From JAHJDO01 sp964437505 (lineage in GTDB: Bacteria > JAHJDO01): a stretch of 37,521 bases of DNA. Both the position numbers and the translations under genes were made by a program. The stretch is taken from NCBI GenBank assembly GCA_964437505.1, contig CAYTGU010000015.1, positions 1 to 37,521 on the forward strand, given 5' to 3'. The stretch's first letter is position 1. Every line of letters starts with the position of its first letter. This document shows positions 25,071 to 33,062 of the stretch, one piece after another. A model generated the notes under the pieces. The model was not told where the DNA came from and searched no databases. It worked only from the letters and a program-made list of their open reading frames with translations.

Positions 25071-26051
25071 TTATAATTTATGATGGATGAATTGAATCAT
25101 TCCTGATGATTTTATTAGATTTAAATTACCGTCTTTTATAGTAATGATCAATACTTCTACGCCTTCTAATTTTTCTATTAATTCAGCGCCCCTTTTCTTT
25201 CCAAGCACTGTTAGGGCTGTTGCCAGACTGTCGCAAGTCAAACAATCTGAAGAGAATACAGAAACACTCACTATTTGATTATTTGCTGGATATCCGGTTC
25301 TTGGATCAATTATGTGGGAATATCTCTTGCCATTCAGCATAAAAAATCTTTCATAATCTCCGGAGGTTGCAACTGCGCTGTTTTCTAAATCTACAATCCC
25401 TACAATTTTGTTTTTTTCTCTGGGGTGTTTTATGCCTGTTTTCCACAGCTTTCCATCTTCCCTCTTTCCAATAGCTCTGATATCGCCTCCTGCATCAACC
25501 AAAACTCCCTTAATATCATAATCCTTAATAAGATTTATAGCCATATCTACTGCATATCCCTTGGCTAATGCACCCAAGTCAATTTTCATGCCTGCTTTAT
25601 TGAACTTCACATTATTGTTTTTTATTGAAATATCTCTATATCCAACAGTGGACAAAGCATCCAGAATATTTTGCGCATCCGGAACTTTGTTTGTTTTCCT
25701 GGCATTATGCCATAGATCAATTAATGGCTTACATGTAATGTCAAACGTCCCGTTTGATAACTCGGAAATATAGCGAGCTTTATTTATCACATACAGAAGT
25801 TCTTTACTGACTTCTTGTTCTCCTGTTTTGTTTAGCGAGCACAGTTCGCTGTTCGGTTTATATGCGCTCATAATATCTTCTATTCTGGATAGTTCTCTAA
25901 ATCCAGCCTGAACTGCTGAGCGTATTGTTGCTATGTTGTTTCCAACAACAATGATATTTATTTCTGTGCCCATTAAGAATTTTGTTTCTTCATAACGAAT
26001 AGGTTTTGGAGAACAACCTGAGATTAAGAACGCAGAGAACAAAAGAATCAA
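25071..26051 (-). CDS. apbE: FAD:protein FMN transferase, lipoprotein
   Basis: This 326-residue protein matches ApbE throughout: TKFLMGTEINI after the signal, SELCSLNKTGEQEVS, IDLGALAKGYAVDMA, GVLVDAGGDIRAIG, HIIDPRTGYPANN and SDCLTCDSLATALTVLG. ApbE attaches FMN through a phosphodiester to threonine in proteins such as NqrC, RnfG and other flavin-carrying subunits in the envelope. A lipobox LISGC with Cys13 marks membrane anchoring. The only ordinary start is a TTG at 26051 with no good Shine-Dalgarno, which leaves a signal peptide without a basic N-terminal region. The open frame runs further upstream through KILNSKFL with no ATG, GTG or TTG. A 14-bp tandem repeat lies right there. Confidence 0.93.
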   Translation of the reverse strand: MILLFSAFLISGCSPKPIRYEETKFLMGTEINIIVVGNNIATIRSAVQAGFRELSRIEDIMSAYKPNSELCSLNKTGEQEVSKELLYVINKARYISELSNGTFDITCKPLIDLWHNARKTNKVPDAQNILDALSTVGYRDISIKNNNVKFNKAGMKIDLGALAKGYAVDMAINLIKDYDIKGVLVDAGGDIRAIGKREDGKLWKTGIKHPREKNKIVGIVDLENSAVATSGDYERFFMLNGKRYSHIIDPRTGYPANNQIVSVSVFSSDCLTCDSLATALTVLGKKRGAELIEKLEGVEVLIITIKDGNLNLIKSSGMIQFIHHKL

Positions 26052-26056
26052 AAGAA

Positions 26057-26084
26057 ATTTTGAATTTAGAATTTTGAATTTAGA
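26057..26084. repeat. 14-bp tandem duplication at the apbE start region
   Basis: ATTTTGAATTTAGA occurs twice in perfect tandem (26057-26070 and 26071-26084), followed by a partial third copy. It occupies the gap between the YmdB-type gene and apbE, where a ribosome binding site and start codon would be expected. Confidence 0.8.
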
Positions 26085-26097
26085 ATTAATAATTTGT

Positions 26098-26886
26098 TTA
26101 TAACTTCTTGCTTATTCTCTTAATAGATAGCGCTTTCCCAGAATCATAATTCGCTTCAATAATTACCCCATTTAACCGGATATCATCTGAAGCAGCTTCA
26201 AGTTTTACCGGGACTTGCGTTAAAAAACGCTGGAAAACAGAGTCTTTTTTTGCTCCTATTATTGAATCGTGAGGACCAGTCATTCCTGCATCTGTAATAT
26301 AGGCTGTGCCCCTGGGGAAAATCTTTTCATCAGCGGTTTGAACATGTGTATGGGTTCCTATTACTGCAGTAACTTTACCATCCAGGTATGTACCTAAAGC
26401 CATTTTTTCAGACGTTGCTTCAGCATGAAAATCTATAATATTTACCATTGTTTTCTTTTTTAATTCTCTTATTTCTCTCTCCGCCACCTTAAAAGGACAG
26501 TCCAAAGGAGACATAAAAATACGCCCCATAAGATTTATTATCCCAAATATATATCCTTTTTTACTTTTAAATGTTGTGGAACCAATCCCTTTGACTCTAT
26601 CAGGATAGTTTGCCGGCCGCAGTATTCTCTCATTGGTGTCCAGAATGCTTAGTATATCCTTATTGCTCCATATGTGATTGCCTGATGTTATAATATCTAT
26701 TCCAGAAGAAAAAAATTGATTGGAGATTTTCTGTGTAATGCCAGTACCTCCTGCAGCGTTCTCTCCATTTGCTATACATATATCTATGCTATTTGTATTC
26801 AATAAGGCTGGAACAAGTTTTTCTATTGCACAACGTCCAGCTTTGCCAAACACATCCCCAATGAAAAGAATTTTAATTTTAGCCAA
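26098..26886 (-). CDS. YmdB-type metallophosphoesterase
   Basis: This 262-residue protein has the metal-binding signature series of the YmdB family (TIGR00282): LFIGDVFGKAGR, ANGENAAGGTGIT, SGNHIWSNKD, IIDFHAEATSEK, and GTHTHVQTADE. Bacillus YmdB hydrolyses 2',3' or 3',5' cyclic nucleotides and modulates RNase Y-dependent mRNA levels. Here it follows the RNase Y gene by eight bases, the conserved rny-ymdB pairing, supporting that link. The start is a TTG with only a weak CGGA upstream, so coupling to rny is likely. Confidence 0.93.
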   Translation of the reverse strand: MAKIKILFIGDVFGKAGRCAIEKLVPALLNTNSIDICIANGENAAGGTGITQKISNQFFSSGIDIITSGNHIWSNKDILSILDTNERILRPANYPDRVKGIGSTTFKSKKGYIFGIINLMGRIFMSPLDCPFKVAEREIRELKKKTMVNIIDFHAEATSEKMALGTYLDGKVTAVIGTHTHVQTADEKIFPRGTAYITDAGMTGPHDSIIGAKKDSVFQRFLTQVPVKLEAASDDIRLNGVIIEANYDSGKALSIKRISKKL

Positions 26887-26894
26887 TTTTCCGT

Positions 26895-28469
26895 CTACTT
26901 TGCATAATCAATCACTCTAGTTTCACGAATCAAAGTAACCTTAATCTGCCCAGGATAATTCAGATCTCCTTCTATTTTCTTACTTATATCCTGTGAAAGC
27001 TTAACAGCTTCTGTGTCACTTATCTTGTTAGGTTCAACCATAACTCTGATCTCTCTACCAGCATTAATTGCGTATGTTTTATTAACGCCTGGAAATGATG
27101 TTGCAATACTCTCTAATTCCTCCAGACGCTTTACATATTTTTCGAATGTTTCGCGTCTTACTCCAGGTCGTGATGCAGAGATTGCATCAGCTGCTTGAAT
27201 AAGTACGGAAAGAATGGTATTTGCCGGCTTTTCCTCATGATGTGAAGCAATTGCATAAACTATATTATCTGGTTCTCCATATTTTTTTGCTAAATCTGCT
27301 CCTATCTGTGCATGCGTACCTTCTACTTCATGGTCCACAGACTTACCTATATCATGCAGGAGCCCTGTCCGTTTTGCTGTTTTTATATCCTGTCCTAGTT
27401 CTGCGGCCATTGCTCCTGCTAGATAAGCTGCCTCTTTTGAATGCTGCAGCACATTCTGTCCATAACTTGTTCTATACTTCAGGCGTCCAATCAGTTTTAT
27501 TTCCTCCGGGTTAAGCCCCCGAACCCCAACCTCCAAGGCAGCCTGTTCTCCCGCTTCCTTAATAATAACCTGAACTTCTTTATCAGCTTTTTCTACAACC
27601 TCCTCTATTCTACCAGGGTGAATTCTTCCATCTACTATAAGCTTTTCCAAAGCGATTCTTGCAATCTCTCTTCTTATAGGATCAAAACCTGAAAGTATAA
27701 CAGCTTCTGGAGTATCATCAATAATAATATCTATCCCTGTCGCAGTTTCAAACGCTCGGATATTTCTCCCTTCACGACCGATGATGCGTCCTTTCATTTC
27801 TTCGTTTGGCAAAGATACAACAGAGACCGTAGATTCAACAGTATATTCTGCAGCATATCTCTGGATTGCCGCACCTATGATTTCCTTGGCCTTTTTTTGA
27901 GCGTTTTCCAAGGTTTCGTCTTCTATTCTCTTTGCTAAAAGTGCGGCATCGTATTTAGCTTCTTCAGCTATTTTGGCAAGAAATATCTCTTTAGCTTTTT
28001 CAGGGGTAAGTTCTGAAATCCTTTGAAGGCTACGTTTCTCCTCTTCCAAAGCCCGAGCAAGTTCTATCTGTTTTTTATCTAAATCTTCCGTTCTTCGTCT
28101 TATGTTATTTTCTTTATCTGTGATCTCTCGCTCTCTTCTTTCCCACAGATCAACTTTTCTGTCTAAATTTGATTCCTTTTGGCTTATCTTGCTCTCAAGA
28201 ACAGAAAGTTCTTTTCTTTTTGCGCTTGTTTCTTGCTCGAAGGCAGATCTTATCTTATATAGCTCATCCTTTGCTTCTAGACCCAGCTCTCTTCTCTTTG
28301 TCTCAATTTCTTTTTCTGCATCTTTAAGTATTCTTCTGGCATGCTCTTCAGCTCCCTCTATCTTTGACTCAGCTGTACGCTTTCTATACACATATCCCGC
28401 CACGCCAGCTCCGAGCCCAATTCCTGCACTTACAAGCCAAAAAATATAACTACTTAACAGACTAATCAT
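26895..28469 (-). CDS. rny: Ribonuclease Y
   Basis: This 524-residue endoribonuclease has an N-terminal membrane helix (about 5-27), a long charged coiled coil (35-205), a KH RNA-binding domain with GRIIGREGRNIRAFE (227-241), and an HD domain with the metal ligands His343, His372 and Asp373 (LLHDIGKSVDHE). RNase Y initiates decay of many mRNAs at the membrane. The start ATG has GGGGGTG upstream, and a leader of about 200 bases precedes it. Length equals typical family members. It heads the unit followed by the ymdB-type gene and apbE. Confidence 0.97.
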   Translation of the reverse strand: MISLLSSYIFWLVSAGIGLGAGVAGYVYRKRTAESKIEGAEEHARRILKDAEKEIETKRRELGLEAKDELYKIRSAFEQETSAKRKELSVLESKISQKESNLDRKVDLWERREREITDKENNIRRRTEDLDKKQIELARALEEEKRSLQRISELTPEKAKEIFLAKIAEEAKYDAALLAKRIEDETLENAQKKAKEIIGAAIQRYAAEYTVESTVSVVSLPNEEMKGRIIGREGRNIRAFETATGIDIIIDDTPEAVILSGFDPIRREIARIALEKLIVDGRIHPGRIEEVVEKADKEVQVIIKEAGEQAALEVGVRGLNPEEIKLIGRLKYRTSYGQNVLQHSKEAAYLAGAMAAELGQDIKTAKRTGLLHDIGKSVDHEVEGTHAQIGADLAKKYGEPDNIVYAIASHHEEKPANTILSVLIQAADAISASRPGVRRETFEKYVKRLEELESIATSFPGVNKTYAINAGREIRVMVEPNKISDTEAVKLSQDISKKIEGDLNYPGQIKVTLIRETRVIDYAK

Positions 28470-28677
28470 AATGCTCGCACCCCCTTATAATAAACACATA
28501 GGAGCTACATGCATCAAATCTTTCTTACATTTTAATGTCTCTGTATTTTTTGCTTTCTAATCTTTTAAGTCTCCTTAATCTGTATTGCTTCTTTTATTAA
28601 ATGCTTAGAAAAATCTGATAATCTTTATAGCTTTTCCTACGGTTAGTTAAATAACTATTTCTATTAAACTACACTTA
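28470..28677 (-). other. Long A+T-rich 5' leader of rny
   Basis: About 208 bases separate the predicted transcript start near 28677 from the rny start codon. The stretch is A+T-rich, contains no open frame with a convincing start, and shows no strong hairpin or recognisable riboswitch. RNase Y mRNAs are autoregulated in some bacteria, so a target site in the leader is possible. Confidence 0.4.
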
Positions 28678-28683
28678 CGTTAA

Positions 28684-28712
28684 TTCTATATTTGGAGGGT
28701 TTTAAAGTCAAG
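28684..28712 (-). promoter_or_regulatory. Promoter of the rny unit
   Basis: On the minus strand TTGACT (28707-28712) and TAGAAT (28684-28689) are exactly 17 bases apart, each one mismatch from consensus. It is the best sigma70-type promoter in the gap between rny and the YhaM-like gene. Confidence 0.6.
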
Positions 28713-28752
28713 GAGAATCATAACTGATTATCCATAATATCTTGGAAGATAG

Positions 28753-29709
28753 TTAATGATTACTGTTTTTATAGAGCATTTTATTATCAAACATAAAACT
28801 ACGGCTTGTCCACTTTTTATCTGGCTCTTGGGACTTTTCTACCATTTCTTGAAAGCCCGATATCTTTGCATCCATATCATCCAGATAATGAAGGATAACG
28901 GCCTCTAATACCTTAGGCTTTTTTGGTGATCCCCATTCATACTGCCCATGATGACTAAGAAGTACATGTTCAAGCAGCATTTCTAATTCTGCTGGAAACT
29001 GTGGAATCTCGGCTATCTTCGACTTTACCATTTGTGTTCCTATTACAATATGGCCTATCAGCCTGCCTCTGTCTGTGTAATCAAAGGCACGTGAATATTC
29101 ATACTCATATATCTTGCCGATATCGTGTAAAATAGCACCTGTCAGGAGAAGGTCTTTATTGATGTTCTTATAATACTTATCTATTTCCATGCACATACTG
29201 GCTACTGATAAAGTATGTTCCAGCAATCCGCCGATATAATAATTATGCATTTTTACAGACGCTGGTGCCTTTTTAAATAATTCTCTATATTCCTCCACTT
29301 TAAAGATTGCGTGCAGCAGGTTTTTAAGCCACATATTTTGCATGCCATCAATTATACTGATAATTTGGTCAAACATTAAATTCACATCCTTAGTGGTCTT
29401 TGGAAGAAATTCGCCGATATCTATTTTGTCCTGCGTCACTATTTGAACCTGTTTAATATTTATCTGTAACACATTTTGAAAACTTTCAACTATTCCAATA
29501 ACCCTTACGAAATCATTATCCTTGAATAATTCTGACATTTTCTCTGCATTATCCCAAATTCTTCCCACAATCTCTCCTGATTTATCTACAAGTTCGAATG
29601 CAAGATAGGATTTATTATTTTTTGTTATCCTCATATGCTTATTTCGCACAATAAATACACTATCAACTTTATCATTAGCACTAAATTTATCTACATACTG
29701 CTTAGCCAT
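28753..29709 (-). CDS. YhaM-like 3'-5' exoribonuclease (OB-fold plus HD domain)
   Basis: The protein of about 318 residues joins an N-terminal OB-fold (VDSVFIVRNKHMRITKNNKS to VLQINIKQVQIV, roughly 15-95) to an HD metal-binding domain with GLLEHTLSVASMCMEI, AILHDIGKIYEYEY (His-Asp near 195) and LLSHHGQYEWGSPKKP. This is the architecture of Bacillus YhaM/CbfI, a manganese-dependent 3'-5' exoribonuclease also acting on DNA. ATG 29709 is preceded by AGGAGG at ten bases and is preferred to the TTG at 29718. It overlaps the end of trpF. Together with RNase Y next door, two RNA-decay genes lie side by side. Confidence 0.9.
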   Translation of the reverse strand: MAKQYVDKFSANDKVDSVFIVRNKHMRITKNNKSYLAFELVDKSGEIVGRIWDNAEKMSELFKDNDFVRVIGIVESFQNVLQINIKQVQIVTQDKIDIGEFLPKTTKDVNLMFDQIISIIDGMQNMWLKNLLHAIFKVEEYRELFKKAPASVKMHNYYIGGLLEHTLSVASMCMEIDKYYKNINKDLLLTGAILHDIGKIYEYEYSRAFDYTDRGRLIGHIVIGTQMVKSKIAEIPQFPAELEMLLEHVLLSHHGQYEWGSPKKPKVLEAVILHYLDDMDAKISGFQEMVEKSQEPDKKWTSRSFMFDNKMLYKNSNH

Positions 29710-30391
29710 GTTCTTCAATCCTCCTCACTATTTTTATTAACTCTCTGACTTTTATAGGATCTTTCATTCCTTTTTCTTTCTCCACTCCACTTGCAACATC
29801 AATACCATAGGGATTGACCTGATTTATAGCATCCTTAACATTAGAGGGGGTTATTCCTCCTGCAAGGAACACAGGCACATCCAGATTTTTAAAGAGCTCA
29901 GTTACTGTGTTCCAATTGGAAGTCCTGCCTGTTCCGCCATATTGAACACCACTGCCGGATTTATAAACCGTATCAACAAGAATTACATCAGCGCCTTTAT
30001 CTACATAAGTCTCTATTCTTGTTCTCATATCACTGATGTCAATGCTTTGGCCTGAAGATGGCAGATGTATGGATTTCCATATCATTACATCTGGAATTTT
30101 TGATTTTATCTCTGCCACGAGTTCCGGCTTTTCCTGACTGAGCAGTTGGAATGCGTATGGCTTCAATCTGTTATATGCAATTTCAATTTCTTTGAATGTA
30201 GGTTCCCATAAAAGGATAACAACGGGTATTCTTGCTCTTAGACATAAACTTTTCGCTTTTTCTTCATCAACGCTGCGTGGAGAGACAGAAACATTGAGCA
30301 AAACTCCTGCATAATCAGCGCCTGATGATGAAACCAGTTCCATATCGTTAAGATTTGTAATGCCGCAAATTTTTATTTTGTACCCATGCAT
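29702..30391 (-). CDS. trpF: Phosphoribosylanthranilate isomerase
   Basis: This 229-residue (beta/alpha)8 enzyme has IKICGITNLNDM with the catalytic Cys, DVILVDTVYKSGSGVQYGGTGR with the catalytic Asp and loop, and the phosphate-binding FLAGGITPSNV and GIDVASGVEKEKGMKDP. TrpF performs the Amadori rearrangement of N-(5'-phosphoribosyl)anthranilate in tryptophan synthesis. It is separated from any other trp gene and shares its transcript with a nuclease instead. The promoter places the transcript start at or within a base or two of the ATG, and no Shine-Dalgarno is present, so the mRNA is probably leaderless. Confidence 0.95.
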   Translation of the reverse strand: MHGYKIKICGITNLNDMELVSSSGADYAGVLLNVSVSPRSVDEEKAKSLCLRARIPVVILLWEPTFKEIEIAYNRLKPYAFQLLSQEKPELVAEIKSKIPDVMIWKSIHLPSSGQSIDISDMRTRIETYVDKGADVILVDTVYKSGSGVQYGGTGRTSNWNTVTELFKNLDVPVFLAGGITPSNVKDAINQVNPYGIDVASGVEKEKGMKDPIKVRELIKIVRRIEEHG

Positions 30392-30396
30392 AGATT

Positions 30397-30426
30397 TTTA
30401 TAGCAAATAGTTCTGTTACCTGTCAA
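30397..30426 (-). promoter_or_regulatory. Promoter of trpF, predicting a leaderless transcript
   Basis: On the minus strand a perfect TTGACA (30421-30426) and TATAAA (30397-30402) are 18 bases apart. The last base of the -10 is five bases before the trpF ATG, so transcription should begin at about the first codon. Confidence 0.6.
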
Positions 30427-30436
30427 GTTATGGGAA

Positions 30437-30465
30437 TTTACAAAGGAGCAGTCTTTTGCTACTAT
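30437..30465 (+). promoter_or_regulatory. Promoter of the tRNA-Ser gene
   Basis: TTTACA (30437-30442) and TACTAT (30460-30465) are 17 bases apart, placing the start about ten bases before the mature tRNA end. A TATAAT hexamer overlaps just downstream and could serve instead. Confidence 0.45.
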
Positions 30466-30480
30466 AATTATAACTTAACA

Positions 30481-30571
30481 GGAGAGGTGGCTGAGTCCGG
30501 TTGAAAGCGGCAGACTCGAAATCTGTTGTCCTGATTTTTCGGGACCGGGGGTTCGAATCCCTCCCTCTCCG
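30481..30571 (+). tRNA. tRNA-Ser (anticodon CGA)
   Basis: The 91-base sequence folds as a long-variable-arm tRNA. The acceptor stem GGAGAGG pairs with CCTCTCC, followed by discriminator G. The anticodon stem CAGA/TCTG encloses CTCGAAA with anticodon CGA. A long variable arm contains CCTGATTTTTCGGG. The T arm carries GTTCGAATCC. It reads UCG serine codons. CCA is not encoded. It lies between trpF and the TPR protein gene. Confidence 0.95.
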
Positions 30572-30587
30572 CCCAGAACCAGATACA

Positions 30588-31454
30588 CTATTTTTGCTCT
30601 TGTTCCCATCTGGCTATAATCTGTACAGCTTTCTTATTTTCCGGGAATAATCTGAGAACTTGTTTGTAGCAGTCTATTGCCTTTTGTGTATGTCCTTGAA
30701 ATTTATATGAGAAAGCAAGGAATCTGAGAATACCTGCTTTATCATATTCATCCATTTTAGCCTGTGATTTAAGAGCCTTCTCAAAATAGTATTGAGCTTT
30801 TTTATAATCCTTTAACTTTGAAAAATAGACTATGCCCATTTCCTCAGATATTTGATAGCTGTCCGGATTGTTTTTGATTCCCTCTTTCATGAATTTAATG
30901 GCTTCATACGGCTTTTCCAGTCTGAATGCAAGCCAGTATCCTCCAACAGCGTACGCTCTCACATGACGGGGATTGAGCATAGTTGTAAGCTTGAACCAGG
31001 GCATGAGTTCATCCTCTCTTTTGCTGTGCAGATGCTCTGTAATATTCGGTTTGAGATTGTATTCAAGCTTGGTAAAAAATTTATCTAATCTGTTATATTC
31101 TAATTTATGCTTATGCTCAATTTCTTTGTGATTATGTTCACGTTGTGTATGTCCTCCTATGCCTGCTTCTTCTAAAATATAACAATGCCCGCGTTCAGTC
31201 ACTCCCTTATGAAGGTATTCGTCTACCTTCAGCCACAACAAATCTGCAGAACCAGTAAAGACACCACCTAAAATCTTACTTATAATTTCTCCACCCGGAA
31301 TAACAGAAGTGTTGCTAACCGCAGAATAATGATAGGTTTGAAGAGGGATTTGAAGAAAGATAGCAATAAATACTAAGGCAAAGAGTTTGAATAAATCCGA
31401 AATTCTCCCGAAAACTTTCGGGACGAAACCCGAAACAAATTTGGAGTTTCTCAC
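30588..31454 (-). CDS. Membrane-anchored TPR protein with His-rich segment, ABC transporter partner
   Basis: The 288-residue protein has an N-terminal membrane helix (LFALVFIAIFLQIPL), then a conserved-looking region GSADLLWLKVDEYLHKG, a His-rich stretch (GGHTQREHNHKEIEHKHKLE), and from about residue 150 TPR-like repeats (PWFKLTTMLNPRHVRAYAVG, AIKFMKEGIKNNPDSYQI, AQYYFEKALKSQ, AIDCYKQVLRLFPENKKA). The preferred start is the GTG at 31454, whose GTGA overlaps the permease stop and restores compact operon spacing; the longer frame to 31562 would run 111 bases into the permease gene. The TPR part probably lies outside the cytoplasm. It may bind a substrate, protein partner or metal for the ABC transporter; the function is not known. 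Confidence 0.85.
   Translation of the reverse strand: MRNSKFVSGFVPKVFGRISDLFKLFALVFIAIFLQIPLQTYHYSAVSNTSVIPGGEIISKILGGVFTGSADLLWLKVDEYLHKGVTERGHCYILEEAGIGGHTQREHNHKEIEHKHKLEYNRLDKFFTKLEYNLKPNITEHLHSKREDELMPWFKLTTMLNPRHVRAYAVGGYWLAFRLEKPYEAIKFMKEGIKNNPDSYQISEEMGIVYFSKLKDYKKAQYYFEKALKSQAKMDEYDKAGILRFLAFSYKFQGHTQKAIDCYKQVLRLFPENKKAVQIIARWEQEQK
31406..31423. repeat. Palindrome within the 5' end of the TPR gene
   Basis: TCCCGAAA (31406-31413) and TTTCGGGA (31416-31423) form a near-perfect hairpin, and a further CCCGAAA follows at about 31429. The block encodes the cytoplasmic N-terminal residues before the membrane helix (GFVPKVFGRI), where extra residues are easily tolerated. It looks like a small dispersed repeat absorbed into the gene. 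Confidence 0.5.
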
Positions 31455-32218
31455 AACTGTCTTCTCTGAAACTTCAATGTGCCTATTAGCAGAAAGATAG
31501 ATATATAAACAAGAGCATATATCATCACTGTTATTATTACCCATGCTGGTACTGGTGGCCATTGGTGAATTATCTTTTTTGATAGGTCGAAATAATCAAG
31601 ATGAGGCAGGATATAATTAAGAGTCCTGAGAACCCATGCAAGAAATGCTCCGCACTTATCAAGCACATCTGAGATAGCTTTGCCAATCCAATGTCCCAGA
31701 ATAAAATAAAGGATAGAAACTGTAACATTTGCGGCATTTGTCATAAAAGCTGACAGGCATATAACAATAGAGGATATGAGCATTAACTGAAGAATATGTA
31801 GAAATATCCCCTGTATTAAAATACCCGATACACTACTTCCTTTAGAAAATAGGAGAATAATAAATATTGCCTCAAAAACCAAAAAACAGAATATAGAAAT
31901 AATAGAGGTTCCAAGCCATTTTCCTATGATAAATTCTGATCTTTTCAGGGGTTTTGCCATTAACGGATAAATTGTACGGCTGTTTAGCTCAGTGGGTACC
32001 TGTCTTGCTCCAACAACAATAGCAACAATTACAGTTATGTAAGTAACGATAAGAAAGGATAATTCTATAAAATATTTTACTAACCCCCTTAGAGAGAAAA
32101 AACTTGCCATTGCAATTATGGACATCATTGCAATAGATAGAATGAATAAAACATATATTTCTTTCTTTCTGATAGATTCCTCAATTACATTTTTCGCAAT
32201 AATCCAGGCAGCTCTCAT
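31451..32218 (-). CDS. ABC-2 type transporter permease
   Basis: This 255-residue protein has six hydrophobic helices and the ABC-2 family loop VVGARQVPTELNSRTIYPLMAKPLKRSEFIIGKWLG between helices 2 and 3. Such permeases pair with a single ATPase for export of lipids, polysaccharides, drugs or unidentified substrates, or regulate an envelope process. It overlaps the ATPase gene by four bases upstream and the TPR gene by four bases downstream, indicating a three-gene operon. The substrate cannot be inferred. Confidence 0.92.
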   Translation of the reverse strand: MRAAWIIAKNVIEESIRKKEIYVLFILSIAMMSIIAMASFFSLRGLVKYFIELSFLIVTYITVIVAIVVGARQVPTELNSRTIYPLMAKPLKRSEFIIGKWLGTSIISIFCFLVFEAIFIILLFSKGSSVSGILIQGIFLHILQLMLISSIVICLSAFMTNAANVTVSILYFILGHWIGKAISDVLDKCGAFLAWVLRTLNYILPHLDYFDLSKKIIHQWPPVPAWVIITVMIYALVYISIFLLIGTLKFQRRQL

Positions 32219-32961
32219 GCTCTTTTATCCTTTATCGTCCGGACGAAAATATCTTCCAATACAGTTCGCTTTGCATCAATTTTATCAACAATTTGAGATA
32301 GCTTCTCAGTCTTTAGAATTTGTCCTCTGTCAATTATTCCTACTCTGTCACAAATCAGTTCTACTTCCGAAAGCTCATGTGAACTAAAAAATATTGTTTT
32401 ACCTCTATTTTTGAGTTCCAGGATAATATCGCGCATTTCTCTTTTGCCAATTGGATCAAGACCTGAATTAGGTTCGTCCAGTATCAGAACTTCAGGATCA
32501 TTTATAATAGCCTGTGCAAGTCCAAGACGCTGCTGCATCCCTTTTGACAGATTTCTAATAGAGGTATTTTCTTTATCTGTTAGACCAACAGTCGTCAGAA
32601 CAGAATTTATTCTATTATTTAAGGTTGTTTTGTCTATGCGAAATAATTTTCCATACATTGTGAGAATTTTAAAAGGTGTAAGAAATGGATAATAATAGGC
32701 TATCTCTGGTAAGTATCCGATTCTAAACCTGTTTTTTAATGAGGAAGATTTCTCCCCGAATATAACTGCATCGCCATTAGTAGGATACATGAAACCCAAT
32801 AAGATATTGATAGTTGTTGTTTTTCCTGCTCCATTAGGACCTATAAATCCAAATATTTCGCCTTTGTAAGCACGCAAGCTTATGCCCTCTAAAGCGACAG
32901 TTTTTTCTCTGCCTGCTCTATATTCCGCATGAAGATTTCTAATTTCTATTACTGGTTCCAC
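32215..32961 (-). CDS. ABC transporter ATP-binding protein
   Basis: This protein of about 248 residues has all the ATPase motifs: Walker A GPNGAGKTT, signature LSKGMQQRLGLAQ, Walker B VLILDEPNSGLDP, and the switch His in FFSSHELSE. It drives the adjacent permease. The start is a choice between TTG 32973 and GTG 32961; GGAG lies six bases before the latter, which is preferred. A strong promoter lies about 70 bases upstream. The gene is first in the operon with the permease and TPR protein. Confidence 0.95.
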   Translation of the reverse strand: MEPVIEIRNLHAEYRAGREKTVALEGISLRAYKGEIFGFIGPNGAGKTTTINILLGFMYPTNGDAVIFGEKSSSLKNRFRIGYLPEIAYYYPFLTPFKILTMYGKLFRIDKTTLNNRINSVLTTVGLTDKENTSIRNLSKGMQQRLGLAQAIINDPEVLILDEPNSGLDPIGKREMRDIILELKNRGKTIFFSSHELSEVELICDRVGIIDRGQILKTEKLSQIVDKIDAKRTVLEDIFVRTIKDKRA

Positions 32962-33030
32962 ACTAGACTCCAAAATCCGAAGAGTCTTAATCCTTAATTC
33001 TGCTTCGAATTTGTCTTTTTTTATATAATG

Positions 33031-33059
33031 AATATACTAACACTCTATACTATTGTCAA
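33031..33059 (-). promoter_or_regulatory. Promoter of the ABC transporter operon
   Basis: On the minus strand a perfect TTGACA (33054-33059) and TATATT (33031-33036) are exactly 17 bases apart. It fires away from the pilin promoter, and its -35 is adjacent to the paired upstream palindromes at 33063-33110, so one bound regulator might influence both directions. Confidence 0.6.
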
Positions 33060-33062
33060 TGC

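Noticed and set aside
28470..28752. 6S RNA or riboswitch in the gap upstream of rny
   Set aside because: 6S RNA is found near similar genes in some bacteria, but this stretch is A+T-rich and lacks the long G+C-rich double-stranded arms and central bubble.
30588..31562. Longer version of the TPR protein starting at 31562
   Set aside because: It would overlap the permease by 111 bases, and the extra residues are low-quality; the GTG at 31454 gives a normal four-base overlap.
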